DNA of 9,158 nucleotides. It comes from an uncultured Alphaproteobacteria bacterium (GTDB lineage: Bacteria > Pseudomonadota > Alphaproteobacteria > Micavibrionales > Micavibrionaceae). The notes beneath the pieces are model-generated. The model did not search any database. It had not been told where the DNA came from and worked only from the letters and a program-made list of their open reading frames with translations. The stretch lies in assembly GCA_937124505.1 (NCBI GenBank), contig CAKZKV010000214.1, positions 1 to 9,158 of the forward strand, given 5' to 3'. The position numbers and the translations under genes were made by a program. Positions within the stretch are counted from its first letter, which is position 1; each line of letters starts with the position of its first letter. This document shows positions 1-5,431 of the stretch, piece after piece.

Positions 1-2
1 TG

Positions 3-920
3 AGTGATGAAGACGTAGGTCGTGTTTTGGAAAAAGACGTTATCTTTGCGCGCTCCGTCCCGGAAGATAAATACCGTATCGTAAAACTCTTGCAGGAGCA
101 GGACCATCTGGTTGCCATGACGGGGGACGGGGTCAATGATGCCCCGGCCCTGAAACAGGCGGATATCGGGATTGCCATGGGTATTCGCGGAACCGATGTG
201 GCTAAAGGCGCGGCGGACATGGTGCTGACCGATGATAATTTTGCCTCGATTGTCGGGGCGATTGAGGAGGGGCGCAAGCAATATGCCAATATCCGCAAGT
301 TTGTACATTACCTGACGTCCTCGAATGTCGGGGAAACCATGGCGATCTTTATGAATATTATTCTGGGGCTGCCGTTGATTCTGCTGCCGATCCAGATTCT
401 TTGGGTCAATCTGGTGACGGATAGTGTGACGGCCCTGTCTTTAAGTGTGGAAAAGGCGGAGGGCGAAATCATGGAGGAGACGCCGCGCCCGATCACGCAG
501 CCCATTCTTGATAAAGGCAGTTTTGTAACGCTCGGCGTTCTGAGCGCCTATATCGCGCTAGTCACGCTCGGCCTGTTTATCTTCTATCTGGATCATAGTG
601 ATTATGTGCTGGCAAATACGGCTGCTTTTACGGGGATGGTGATGATGGCCAATCTGCATACCCTCAATTTCCGCAGCCTGCAAGCGCCGCTCTCCCATAT
701 CGGATGGTTCTCAAATCCCTGGCTGATGATTGCGATTATCTCTATGGTCGGTTTACAGCTATTGGCTGTTTATACCCCTTTCCTGCAGGACGTTCTGGGG
801 ACGACCCCATTGTCTTTGAAAGACTGGGGGCTTATCATTGCACTGGCGTTGCCGCTTCTAATCGGATCAGAGATTTATAAAAACATTCGATTTAAACACC
901 ATCAAGACACAAAGTACTAA
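3..920 (+). CDS. Cation-transporting P-type ATPase, Ca2+-pump-like (P2), C-terminal part
   Basis: The reading frame is already open at the left edge, so this is the C-terminal 305 residues of a protein that in this family is about 850-950 residues long. P-type ATPases couple ATP hydrolysis to ion transport across the membrane. Visible are the end of the phosphorylation domain with ARSVPEDK and the hinge motif [12 protein letters not shown] (about residues 40-51 of the visible part), then ADIGIAMG and MVLTDDNF. Membrane helices follow. The first contains SSNVGE (N108, E111) and the next WVNLVTD (N136, T139, D140); these match the SERCA M5/M6 calcium ligands N768, E771, N796, T799 and D800. A C-terminal block with about four hydrophobic helices follows ([20 protein letters not shown]). 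These residues favour a SERCA/PacL-like calcium pump, but substrate cannot be fixed from the C-terminus, and the SERCA M8 glutamate is not evident. The gene ends 99 bases before the next gene, behind an AT-rich region, so it is probably a separate transcription unit. Confidence 0.93.
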   Translation, partial: SDEDVGRVLEKDVIFARSVPEDKYRIVKLLQEQDHLVAMTGDGVNDAPALKQADIGIAMGIRGTDVAKGAADMVLTDDNFASIVGAIEEGRKQYANIRKFVHYLTSSNVGETMAIFMNIILGLPLILLPIQILWVNLVTDSVTALSLSVEKAEGEIMEETPRPITQPILDKGSFVTLGVLSAYIALVTLGLFIFYLDHSDYVLANTAAFTGMVMMANLHTLNFRSLQAPLSHIGWFSNPWLMIAIISMVGLQLLAVYTPFLQDVLGTTPLSLKDWGLIIALALPLLIGSEIYKNIRFKHHQDTKY

Positions 921-948
921 ATAAAATTAAAGTTTATAATCATGATTT

Positions 949-987
949 TTAATTATTTTAAAAAAATATTGAAAATAATTAATTTTT
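949..987 (+). other. AT-rich perfect inverted repeat with trailing T-run (terminator or operator)
   Basis: TTAATTATTTT (949-959) and AAAATAATTAA (972-982) are perfect 11-bp reverse complements separated by 12 bases, and TTTTT follows at 983-987. The position after the ATPase stop and the T-run fit an intrinsic terminator, but the stem has no G-C pair and would be weak in RNA. The right arm overlaps the proposed -35 box (969-974) of the next gene, so an operator is an equal alternative. Chance is a real possibility in sequence this AT-rich. Confidence 0.35.
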
Positions 988-998
988 ATGTATATAAT
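969..998 (+). promoter_or_regulatory. Candidate sigma70-type promoter for the DUF2089-LemA-TPM operon
   Basis: TTGAAA at 969-974 and TATAAT at 993-998 are separated by 18 bases, close to the consensus -35/-10 arrangement, in the only clearly AT-rich non-coding stretch of the window. A transcript starting near 1005 would have a leader of about 15 bases that just includes the AGGAG ribosome site at 1008-1012. Another TATAAT at 935-940 lacks a matching -35 box. AT-rich DNA produces such matches by chance, so this is only moderately supported. Confidence 0.5.
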
Positions 999-1019
999 AA
1001 AATTATCAGGAGATGTGAG

Positions 1020-1379
1020 ATGAAAAATTGTCCGGCTTGTAGCCATCCCTTAACCCCCGTCCGGCTTGCGTGTGGTGAGTGCGGGATCAAAATGGAAGGA
1101 GAGTTCAGGATGCCCCGTTTGGCAAGATTATCAAAAAATTCTCAGGAACTGGCAGAGTCTTTTATTTTATTTGGTGGAAACCTGAAAGACCTGTCTGCGG
1201 ACATGGATATCAGTTATCCGACATTGCGCAAGCGCATAGATGACATGATCGCAGAATTATCAACGCTTCAAAAGCGCGATGAAGAAGAAATTCATGTCAT
1301 TCTCGACCGGATTGAGAAGGGCGAGATCAAGGCGGAAGAAGGTATGAGACTGATTAAGGAGATGAACAATGAGCTATAA
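1020..1379 (+). CDS. DUF2089-family zinc-ribbon/HTH protein, probable operon regulator
   Basis: A 119-residue protein. The N-terminus is a zinc ribbon with C4-x2-C7 and C18-x2-C21. The stretch MEGEFRMPRLARLS is highly typical of DUF2089 proteins. Residues about 53-79, with GNLKDLSADMDISYPTLRKR, form a helix-turn-helix-like segment in which a recognition helix follows ISYPTLR. The C-terminus (about 90-114, ILDRIEKGEIKAEEGMRLIK) resembles a SHOCT-like helical hairpin. The start at 1020 is chosen over an in-frame ATG at 942: AGGAG at 1008-1012 lies 7 bases upstream, the conserved zinc ribbon starts directly after this Met, and the extension is AT-rich low-complexity sequence. It is first in the gene array and overlaps the following lemA by 11 bases, implying translational coupling. 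Role as DNA-binding regulator of this operon is inferred from HTH and position; a cytoplasmic adaptor is the alternative. Confidence 0.88.
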   Translation: MKNCPACSHPLTPVRLACGECGIKMEGEFRMPRLARLSKNSQELAESFILFGGNLKDLSADMDISYPTLRKRIDDMIAELSTLQKRDEEEIHVILDRIEKGEIKAEEGMRLIKEMNNEL

Positions 1380-2271
1380 GGAACGACTGGAAAAAATGCT
1401 GTCCAATGGCGTGATTACGGCGGAGCAGGCAAAAAACTTACAGGAAAATATTCTTAAGGTTGCGCCGTCTGTCAAGAAGCCTGCGCATCGCAAGCTGCCC
1501 ACGGGAATGATTGCCGGTGGGGTTGGAATCGTTGTCGTTTTTTTGCTGACTATTCTTTTATTTTCAGGTGCGAATAGTGAACAGAGCGCGCAGGTGGTGC
1601 AGGATGTCAGCGAGAGTCTGAATCAGGCAGGCGCTACGGGCGGTGTGAGGGGATCTCTGTCCACATTTATGGCGCTTGTGATATTGGGGTTGCCTCTGAT
1701 CGCGGCCTTTATCGGGTACATGCCCTTCATCCATAACCGCTTCGTGTCTCTGGAAGAGGAAATGCTTGCCTCATGGGCGCATGTGGAATCCAGTTATCAG
1801 AAACGCGCCGATTTATTGCCTAATCTGGCAGAGGCCGTACGCCGCTATATGGGATTGGAGCAAAACGTACAAAACGAAGTGACGCAGGCCCGTGCTGAAG
1901 CTGGAGATCTGGCGGAAGCACTTGAAAATCTGGGAACGGCACGTGGGCAGGATATGTACGAGGCAGCAGATTTGGCAGCGATGGCGGTTCAGGACAAGGC
2001 TGTTGGCAAGCTGTTTGCCGTGATGGAAAACTATCCTGACCTGAAAGCGTCGGAAAATGTCACATTGTTACAGAAGCAACTGGAAGATATTGAAAGCCAG
2101 ATTAACGCCGCGCGGATTTACTACAATGACGCCACACGCGATTATAACCGCGCCATTGGCAAGATGCCGGGCAATCTGGTGGCCGCCATGGGTGGGTTCC
2201 GGGGACGTCCTCATTTTGAAAGTACGGTCGCGGCCAGTACAGCCGGGCAAATTGAGTTGAATGTCTCATAA
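1369..2271 (+). CDS. LemA family protein with N-terminal SHOCT-like extension and two membrane helices
   Basis: A 300-residue protein; ordinary LemA proteins are about 180-220 residues. The LemA core starts near residue 120 and shows the family hallmarks ASWAHVESSYQKRADLLPNL, the segment MENYPDLKASENV, and RIYYNDATRDYNRAIGKMPGN near the end of the helical bundle. In front of it are additions: residues 4-30 (KERLEKMLSNGVITAEQ) look like a SHOCT-type hairpin, a first hydrophobic helix spans about 46-66, an acidic/polar linker about 67-99, and the usual LemA membrane helix about 100-118. The very basic N-terminus suggests it is cytoplasmic. With two helices the LemA bundle would then also face the cytoplasm, unlike the second LemA in this operon. 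The start has AAGGAG at 1356-1361 and overlaps the upstream regulator gene. LemA family function is not firmly established; an envelope-associated scaffold role is inferred. Confidence 0.92.
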   Translation: MSYKERLEKMLSNGVITAEQAKNLQENILKVAPSVKKPAHRKLPTGMIAGGVGIVVVFLLTILLFSGANSEQSAQVVQDVSESLNQAGATGGVRGSLSTFMALVILGLPLIAAFIGYMPFIHNRFVSLEEEMLASWAHVESSYQKRADLLPNLAEAVRRYMGLEQNVQNEVTQARAEAGDLAEALENLGTARGQDMYEAADLAAMAVQDKAVGKLFAVMENYPDLKASENVTLLQKQLEDIESQINAARIYYNDATRDYNRAIGKMPGNLVAAMGGFRGRPHFESTVAASTAGQIELNVS

Positions 2272-2279
2272 CATTTAAC

Positions 2280-2283
2280 AGGA
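2280..2283 (+). promoter_or_regulatory. Ribosome binding site favouring a TTG start
   Basis: AGGA lies 7 bases before TTG at 2291 and 13 bases before the in-frame ATG at 2297. Spacing favours the TTG codon for the small membrane protein, though a two-residue difference has little consequence. Confidence 0.4.
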
Positions 2284-2290
2284 TTATGGT

Positions 2291-2473
2291 TTGAGCATGG
2301 AAAAAACAGAAAAAAAAGAACGTAAAGGGCCGCTGAAAATTTTTTTAGAAGTCGTGATGGGAACATTTTTGATTTACATCATACTCGTCATTCTGCTTCT
2401 GCTCGGAATATTGGCCTTTTCATACTTTGATGGAAGTTTTGAGAGGCTGTGGTTAGCGTTGATGGGAATATAA
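2291..2473 (+). CDS. Small single-span membrane protein, unrecognised
   Basis: A 60-residue protein (58 if ATG 2297 is used). The N-terminus is strongly basic (MEKTEKKERKGPLK), followed by one long hydrophobic helix at about residues 19-45 and a short aromatic tail with FDGSFERLW. By the positive-inside rule the N-terminus is cytoplasmic and the tail periplasmic. It starts 19 bases after the first lemA and ends 11 bases before the EF-hand gene, with no space for another promoter, so it is almost certainly co-transcribed. No family was recognised. Its size, charge and position suggest an accessory membrane subunit of the LemA-TPM module, but that is inference only. Confidence 0.7.
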   Translation: MSMEKTEKKERKGPLKIFLEVVMGTFLIYIILVILLLLGILAFSYFDGSFERLWLALMGI

Positions 2474-2484
2474 AGAGGGGACAT

Positions 2485-2925
2485 ATGTACAAGGCAACAT
2501 TTACAGCATTTATCGTTTTCTGGATTTTTATTCTTTGGATCACTTTGTCCATTGTTCTTTCCGGAGCAGCGCAGGCTGGGGTTTGGGGAACCTGCTGGAG
2601 TTATGCGAAAATCGCTGCCATTGATGAGGACCGTAACTGCGCGTTGTCACTGGATGAGTTTCAGGCATTTATTCTGTATGATTTTGTTGATGTGGATGCA
2701 GATGAGGATCTTGTGATTACCAACGACGAACTGGACCGGTTTTGTAAAAGAGCATGTCAGAAAAAGGTTTTTCAGGAACGTGACGCGAACCATGATCAGT
2801 TGATCGATGTGGAAGAGTTTCTGACAGGCTCCGAAGAAAAGTTTGATCAGCTTGATCTTGATTATAATGCTCAGATAAGCAAGGCAGAACTTTTTAAAAA
2901 TGCTGCGACTATTTTGAAACGATAA
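2485..2925 (+). CDS. Exported four-EF-hand calcium-binding protein (calmodulin-like, compact)
   Basis: A 146-residue protein. Residues 1-31 form a long hydrophobic export signal ending in a plausible signal-peptidase site, GAAQA-G; if uncleaved it would act as an anchor. The rest carries four EF-hand loops with canonical ligand positions: 47-58 (DEDRNCALSLDE), 71-82 (DADEDLVITNDE), 100-111 (DANHDQLIDVEE) and 124-135 (DLDYNAQISKAE). Each has D at position 1, D/N at 3 and 5, and E at 12. Loop starts are 24 residues apart within each pair, giving two compact pairs. The usual Gly at loop position 6 is replaced in all four loops (C, L, Q, A). Four cysteines (37, 52, 87, 91) could form periplasmic disulfides. 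The start is ATG 2485, 4 bases after AGAGGGG; an in-frame upstream ATG at 2449 would add a hydrophilic stretch before the signal and overlap the previous gene. Calcium binding is well supported; its partner is unknown, and neighbours suggest the LemA/TPM proteins. Confidence 0.88.
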   Translation: MYKATFTAFIVFWIFILWITLSIVLSGAAQAGVWGTCWSYAKIAAIDEDRNCALSLDEFQAFILYDFVDVDADEDLVITNDELDRFCKRACQKKVFQERDANHDQLIDVEEFLTGSEEKFDQLDLDYNAQISKAELFKNAATILKR

Positions 2926-2943
2926 AATGACAGGAGATAAAAC

Positions 2944-3600
2944 ATGAGTAACGCAAAAACAAATATTTCAGCCGCCTTGCTGGTGGTTGTGCCGCTGGTG
3001 GCGATTATTGGAATTTTTGTTGTCCTGCATAACGGCCTTGTCAGTAAGGAAGAGGCCGTCATGGGAAGCTGGGCGCAGGTGGAAAGCAATTATCAGCGCC
3101 GGACGGACTTAATTCCTAACCTGGTCAAGACGGTGCAAAGTTTTGTTGAGCATGAACGCGCTGTGTTGAGCGATGTCACGGAAAACCGTTCTGCCGGGAC
3201 GGCTGTGGAGAAAGCCATCGGCGACTTGCTGGCAAGCCGGGATGAAGCGGAAAATCTGGCGCAGGGCGCGGAAGGCAAGCTGGGGGATGAGGCATACATG
3301 AAGGCTTTGGCCGTGGCGCAACAACAGGTGGGGAGCCGTATGAGCTACCTGTTCGGGCTGGTGGAAAACTACCCGCAACTGCGCTCCTCCGATAACTTTC
3401 TGGCCCTGCAGGACCAGCTTGAGGGCACGGAAAACCGGATTAATGTCGCACGGATGAACTTTAATGAAAACGTACGGGCCTATAACGCCGCCATCCGCAA
3501 AATGCCCGCCAGCCTGATCGCCAATATGGGAGGGTTCCAGCGCAAGGCCTATTTCAAGGCTGATGAAGGAACGGACAAGAGCGTAAAGGTGGAGTTTTAA
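2944..3600 (+). CDS. LemA family protein, conventional single-anchor form
   Basis: A 218-residue protein of typical LemA length. One N-terminal membrane helix spans about residues 10-28. The helical bundle then shows the family signature GSWAQVESNYQRRTDLIPNL followed by VKTVQSFVEHE, the central LVENYPQLRSSDNFLALQ, and INVARMNFNENVRAYNAAI with the terminal KMPASLIANMGGFQRKAYF. AGGAG at 2932-2936 sits 7 bases before the ATG. It is the second LemA of the operon and clearly paralogous to the first (shared W-A-x-VES-x-YQ-R-x-DL-PNL, ENYP-L, R-KMP, GGF), but it lacks the N-terminal hairpin and extra helix. With one helix and the N-terminus inside, its bundle would lie in the periplasm near the EF-hand and TPM proteins; this topology is inferred, as the N-terminus has only one basic residue. 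The coding sequence looks more GC-rich than the genes that follow. Confidence 0.94.
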   Translation: MSNAKTNISAALLVVVPLVAIIGIFVVLHNGLVSKEEAVMGSWAQVESNYQRRTDLIPNLVKTVQSFVEHERAVLSDVTENRSAGTAVEKAIGDLLASRDEAENLAQGAEGKLGDEAYMKALAVAQQQVGSRMSYLFGLVENYPQLRSSDNFLALQDQLEGTENRINVARMNFNENVRAYNAAIRKMPASLIANMGGFQRKAYFKADEGTDKSVKVEF

Positions 3601-3640
3601 GAACAAATACGGAGATTTGGCTTAAGGAAAAAACATTGTT

Positions 3641-3682
3641 ATGGATAGGTTACAATACAAACATAATGAGGATTTTTTATAA
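3641..3682 (+). other. Possible 13-codon leader ORF overlapping the next start codon
   Basis: The 81-base gap 3601-3681 is the longest non-coding stretch inside the array. It holds ATG at 3641 followed by 13 sense codons in total and a TAA at 3680-3682 that overlaps the ATG at 3682 (TAATG). An AAGGA lies at 3624-3628, 12 bases upstream, rather far for efficient initiation. TACAAT at 3651-3656 resembles a -10 box but no -35 box is properly spaced. A coupling peptide is possible; chance is equally likely. Confidence 0.15.
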
Positions 3683-4059
3683 TGGATAAAGATGATTTGG
3701 CACCAGATCAGGATAAAAATCCGATGATGATGTTGTTCGCGAAAATACTTGTATACGGGATTGTCGGAATTTTCTCAATTCTGCCGTTTTTTCTGATGTG
3801 GCAGGGCGGACAAAACTGGGCATTGGGGGAACGCAGCAAAAACTGGCCTTCTACGAACGGGACTGTTCAGGTTTCGGAATGGATCAGGGTAGGCTCATCG
3901 GGAAACCACGAGCCTCACATAATCTATAAATATACTGTGGACGACCATCGATCAACCCTTTTGATGCTGGTGCTGGTTTTAGGAACAGGGCTGTTTGGAT
4001 GGGGTGGTCTTTTTATGATTTTTTGGAGCGGTCGATCAAACACAGAGAAATCAATATGA
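3682..4059 (+). CDS. DUF3592-like membrane protein, apparently with internal core deletion
   Basis: A 125-residue protein with two hydrophobic helices at about 17-40 and 92-114. Between them is NWPSTNGTVQVSEWIRVGSS, then HEPHIIYKYTVDD, the start of the extracytoplasmic domain of DUF3592-type proteins (W-P-x-T-x-G-T-V, H-x-P-x-I-x-Y-x-Y-x-V-D-G). In that family the strand is normally followed by roughly 50-60 more residues, including a YPxGxxVxVYYDPxxP motif, before a second helix introduced by a basic residue and STLL-like sequence. Here YKYTVDD runs straight into HRSTLLMLVLVLGTG, so the middle appears lost in frame. GAGGA at 3668-3672 precedes the ATG. The stop overlaps the next start (ATGA), so it is still coupled in the operon. 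Family assignment is moderately sure; the deletion is inferred from recalled family pattern, and function is unknown. Confidence 0.68.
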   Translation: MDKDDLAPDQDKNPMMMLFAKILVYGIVGIFSILPFFLMWQGGQNWALGERSKNWPSTNGTVQVSEWIRVGSSGNHEPHIIYKYTVDDHRSTLLMLVLVLGTGLFGWGGLFMIFWSGRSNTEKSI

Positions 4060-4298
4060 CGAAAAGATTTGTAAAGGTAACAGGAATGGCGCTGGTTGGG
4101 TTTTTTATCCTTATCTTTGGTTTTATTTACAGCATTAGCTTTGCCGGATTTCCTCTTTTGGATCCTACGCCGGAGCTTTTGGCACGGCAAGGATTTCACC
4201 AATCCATAGCGAATCAGTTTTTTATTGTCGGCAGCATTGTTTTTCTACTGGGTATCTTGATACTGCCTTTTATGAAACTAAAACCAAGTAAGGAGTAA
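4056..4298 (+). CDS. Small two-helix membrane protein, unrecognised
   Basis: An 80-residue protein starting at the ATG that overlaps the previous stop codon (ATGA). Hydrophobic helices at about residues 9-30 and 54-74 flank a 20-odd-residue loop containing PLLDPTPELLARQGFHQS. Basic residues at both ends (MTKRFVK and KLKPSKE) suggest both termini are cytoplasmic and the loop periplasmic. The start is preferred over an in-frame ATG at 3999 because that extension lies wholly inside the previous gene and is hydrophilic. No family was recognised. The clear amphipathic loop and conserved-looking DPTPE stretch suggest a real protein; its job is probably as an accessory membrane component of the operon. 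Confidence 0.72.
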   Translation: MTKRFVKVTGMALVGFFILIFGFIYSISFAGFPLLDPTPELLARQGFHQSIANQFFIVGSIVFLLGILILPFMKLKPSKE

Positions 4299-4304
4299 AA
4301 AATT

Positions 4305-4817
4305 ATGGGCGCTACAACAAGCTATCTTATACCGGCAGGTTCTGAATTTTATCCGCTATTTCTATTCATTTTGGGAGCCATCATTCTGCTGTTACTGGCG
4401 GTTCTCGTCATGACGCTTATTCAATATGTCAAGGCTCGCAAAATTGCCAGAAAAAAGCTCCACGAAAGATTTACCGGGAAAGAGATTCTCTTCGCAGATC
4501 AAAAGGCCAATTATTTTGGACTGCAGTCTCTCGGCGGGCGGCAAATCCGCGGCAACGGGGTGCTGGTTCTGACATCGGACGAGCTTTATTTTTTCCGCTT
4601 TGTTCCCATGAAGGAAATTTCTATTCCCCTGACAAGTATTACGGGCATAGACACGCCGAAATTTTTTCTTGGAAAATCTTATTTCAAGCCCTTGTTGAAA
4701 GTCAGTTATACCGATCCGGACGGAAACAGCGAGGAAGTTGCGTGGTTTATCCAAAAGCTTGATGAGTGTCAGCAGGCACTTTTGCCGCATATAAATAAGG
4801 CGGGCAAAAGAAAATGA
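4305..4817 (+). CDS. Membrane-anchored protein with PH/GRAM-like domain
   Basis: A 170-residue protein. One hydrophobic helix at about 17-40 is followed by the basic stretch KARKIARKKLHERF, which should mark the cytoplasmic side. Residues about 58-163 have the strand pattern of bacterial PH/GRAM-like domains: GNGVLVLTSDELYFFRF, then ISIPLTSITGID, KPLLKVSYTD after a turn, EEVAWFIQ, and a closing helix with LDECQQALLPHI. The combination of 'new residue displayed, LVLT-DELYF, I-L-I--I' is the recurrent hallmark of that fold. AAGGAG at 4290-4295, overlapping the preceding gene's end, lies 9 bases before the ATG. The stop overlaps the next start (ATGA). The domain is probably cytoplasmic and may bind lipid or protein partners, which is inference; fold assignment is from pattern only. 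Confidence 0.75.
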   Translation: MGATTSYLIPAGSEFYPLFLFILGAIILLLLAVLVMTLIQYVKARKIARKKLHERFTGKEILFADQKANYFGLQSLGGRQIRGNGVLVLTSDELYFFRFVPMKEISIPLTSITGIDTPKFFLGKSYFKPLLKVSYTDPDGNSEEVAWFIQKLDECQQALLPHINKAGKRK

Positions 4818-5431
4818 AAAAAATTGTACTTATTGTGGGAGTACCGGTTTTTCTTATCTTCATGTTTCTTGCTGTCGATTTTGTTTATGGTGACTACAAA
4901 TCGTATCAGAACAGGATCGTGAAATCGCTGGACTCGCCGGATCAATCACTACGGCTCACGGCGCAGATTAATCACGATAAAAGCGATCCGACCCGTTATC
5001 TGTGCGTCATAGTCAATATTAGCGAAAATAAGCCTGATGGAAAAACGCTTTATAGGGAAATCACGCCTGCGTCATCTCGCATGAACTGGTCAATCCGTTG
5101 GGAGAGTAATGACCGGATCGCGCTGGAGAGTTCGGATATCGGCCCCGCCAGCATTTCCCGGCAGGAAGATGGTACATGGGAATTTCGCTCTGCGCCTTTT
5201 GTTAAAGTCGACTTTTCCGACAAAACAAACGCTATCGAAGTTGTTAAAGTCTTTATTACTCGAAACAACATCGAGGTTATCGATATTGAAAACCCGGTGG
5301 AGGTGACGGATCAGGGCGATGTCTGGCATATTATTTTCAACGCGCCGCAATCTCCCGATGCCCTGCCGCCATTCCGTGGATTCAATATTCACAAGGATAC
5401 AGGAGCAGTTTATGAAACGCCGCGATATTAG
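4814..5431 (+). CDS. Membrane-anchored or exported protein of unknown family
   Basis: A 205-residue protein. Residues 1-26 (MKKIVLIVGVPVFLIFMFLA) form a signal sequence or anchor without a clear cleavage site. The remainder is mixed alpha/beta and soluble-looking. Residues about 90-125 contain MNWSIRWESNDRIALESSDI and a W-E-F strand, which looks like a small beta sandwich. The last part, VEVTDQGDVWHIIFNAP then FRGFNIHKDTGAVYETPRY, resembles the strand-turn-strand ending with a 'TG-x-V' turn seen in NTF2-like and PepSY-like domains; this similarity is too weak to assign. It starts within the previous stop codon (ATGA) and overlaps the following TPM gene by 20 bases, so translational coupling on both sides is likely. 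The single cysteine is C64. A periplasmic location is inferred from the basic N-terminus. Confidence 0.75.
   Translation: MKKIVLIVGVPVFLIFMFLAVDFVYGDYKSYQNRIVKSLDSPDQSLRLTAQINHDKSDPTRYLCVIVNISENKPDGKTLYREITPASSRMNWSIRWESNDRIALESSDIGPASISRQEDGTWEFRSAPFVKVDFSDKTNAIEVVKVFITRNNIEVIDIENPVEVTDQGDVWHIIFNAPQSPDALPPFRGFNIHKDTGAVYETPRY
5401..5405 (+). promoter_or_regulatory. Ribosome binding site deciding the start of the first TPM gene
   Basis: AGGAG lies 6 bases before ATG 5412, and the codons after that ATG encode a basic N-terminus plus a membrane helix. The in-frame ATG at 5319 would add 31 residues that are just an out-of-frame reading of the upstream gene's end. Confidence 0.7.

Noticed and set aside
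942..1019. N-terminal extension of the DUF2089 protein from ATG 942
   Set aside because: The extra 26 residues come from AT-rich low-complexity DNA that overlaps the promoter, and a good ribosome site precedes ATG 1020, where the conserved zinc ribbon begins.
1501..3600. Large direct DNA repeat formed by the two lemA genes
   Set aside because: The proteins share motifs but the DNA has diverged too far to show any long exact repeat; they are paralogues, not a recent repeat.
1369..3600. LemA as a two-component sensor kinase (name shared with Pseudomonas lemA/gacS)
   Set aside because: Neither protein has histidine kinase or receiver motifs; the signatures are those of the small LemA helical-bundle family, which only shares the name.
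3109..3606. 165-residue open frame on the minus strand
   Set aside because: Antisense to the second lemA, whose signature motifs are unmistakable; explained by codon bias of the sense gene.
5319..5411. N-terminal extension of the first TPM protein from ATG 5319
   Set aside because: It is an alternative-frame reading of the upstream gene; AGGAG and a proper basic-hydrophobic N-terminus are found at ATG 5412.
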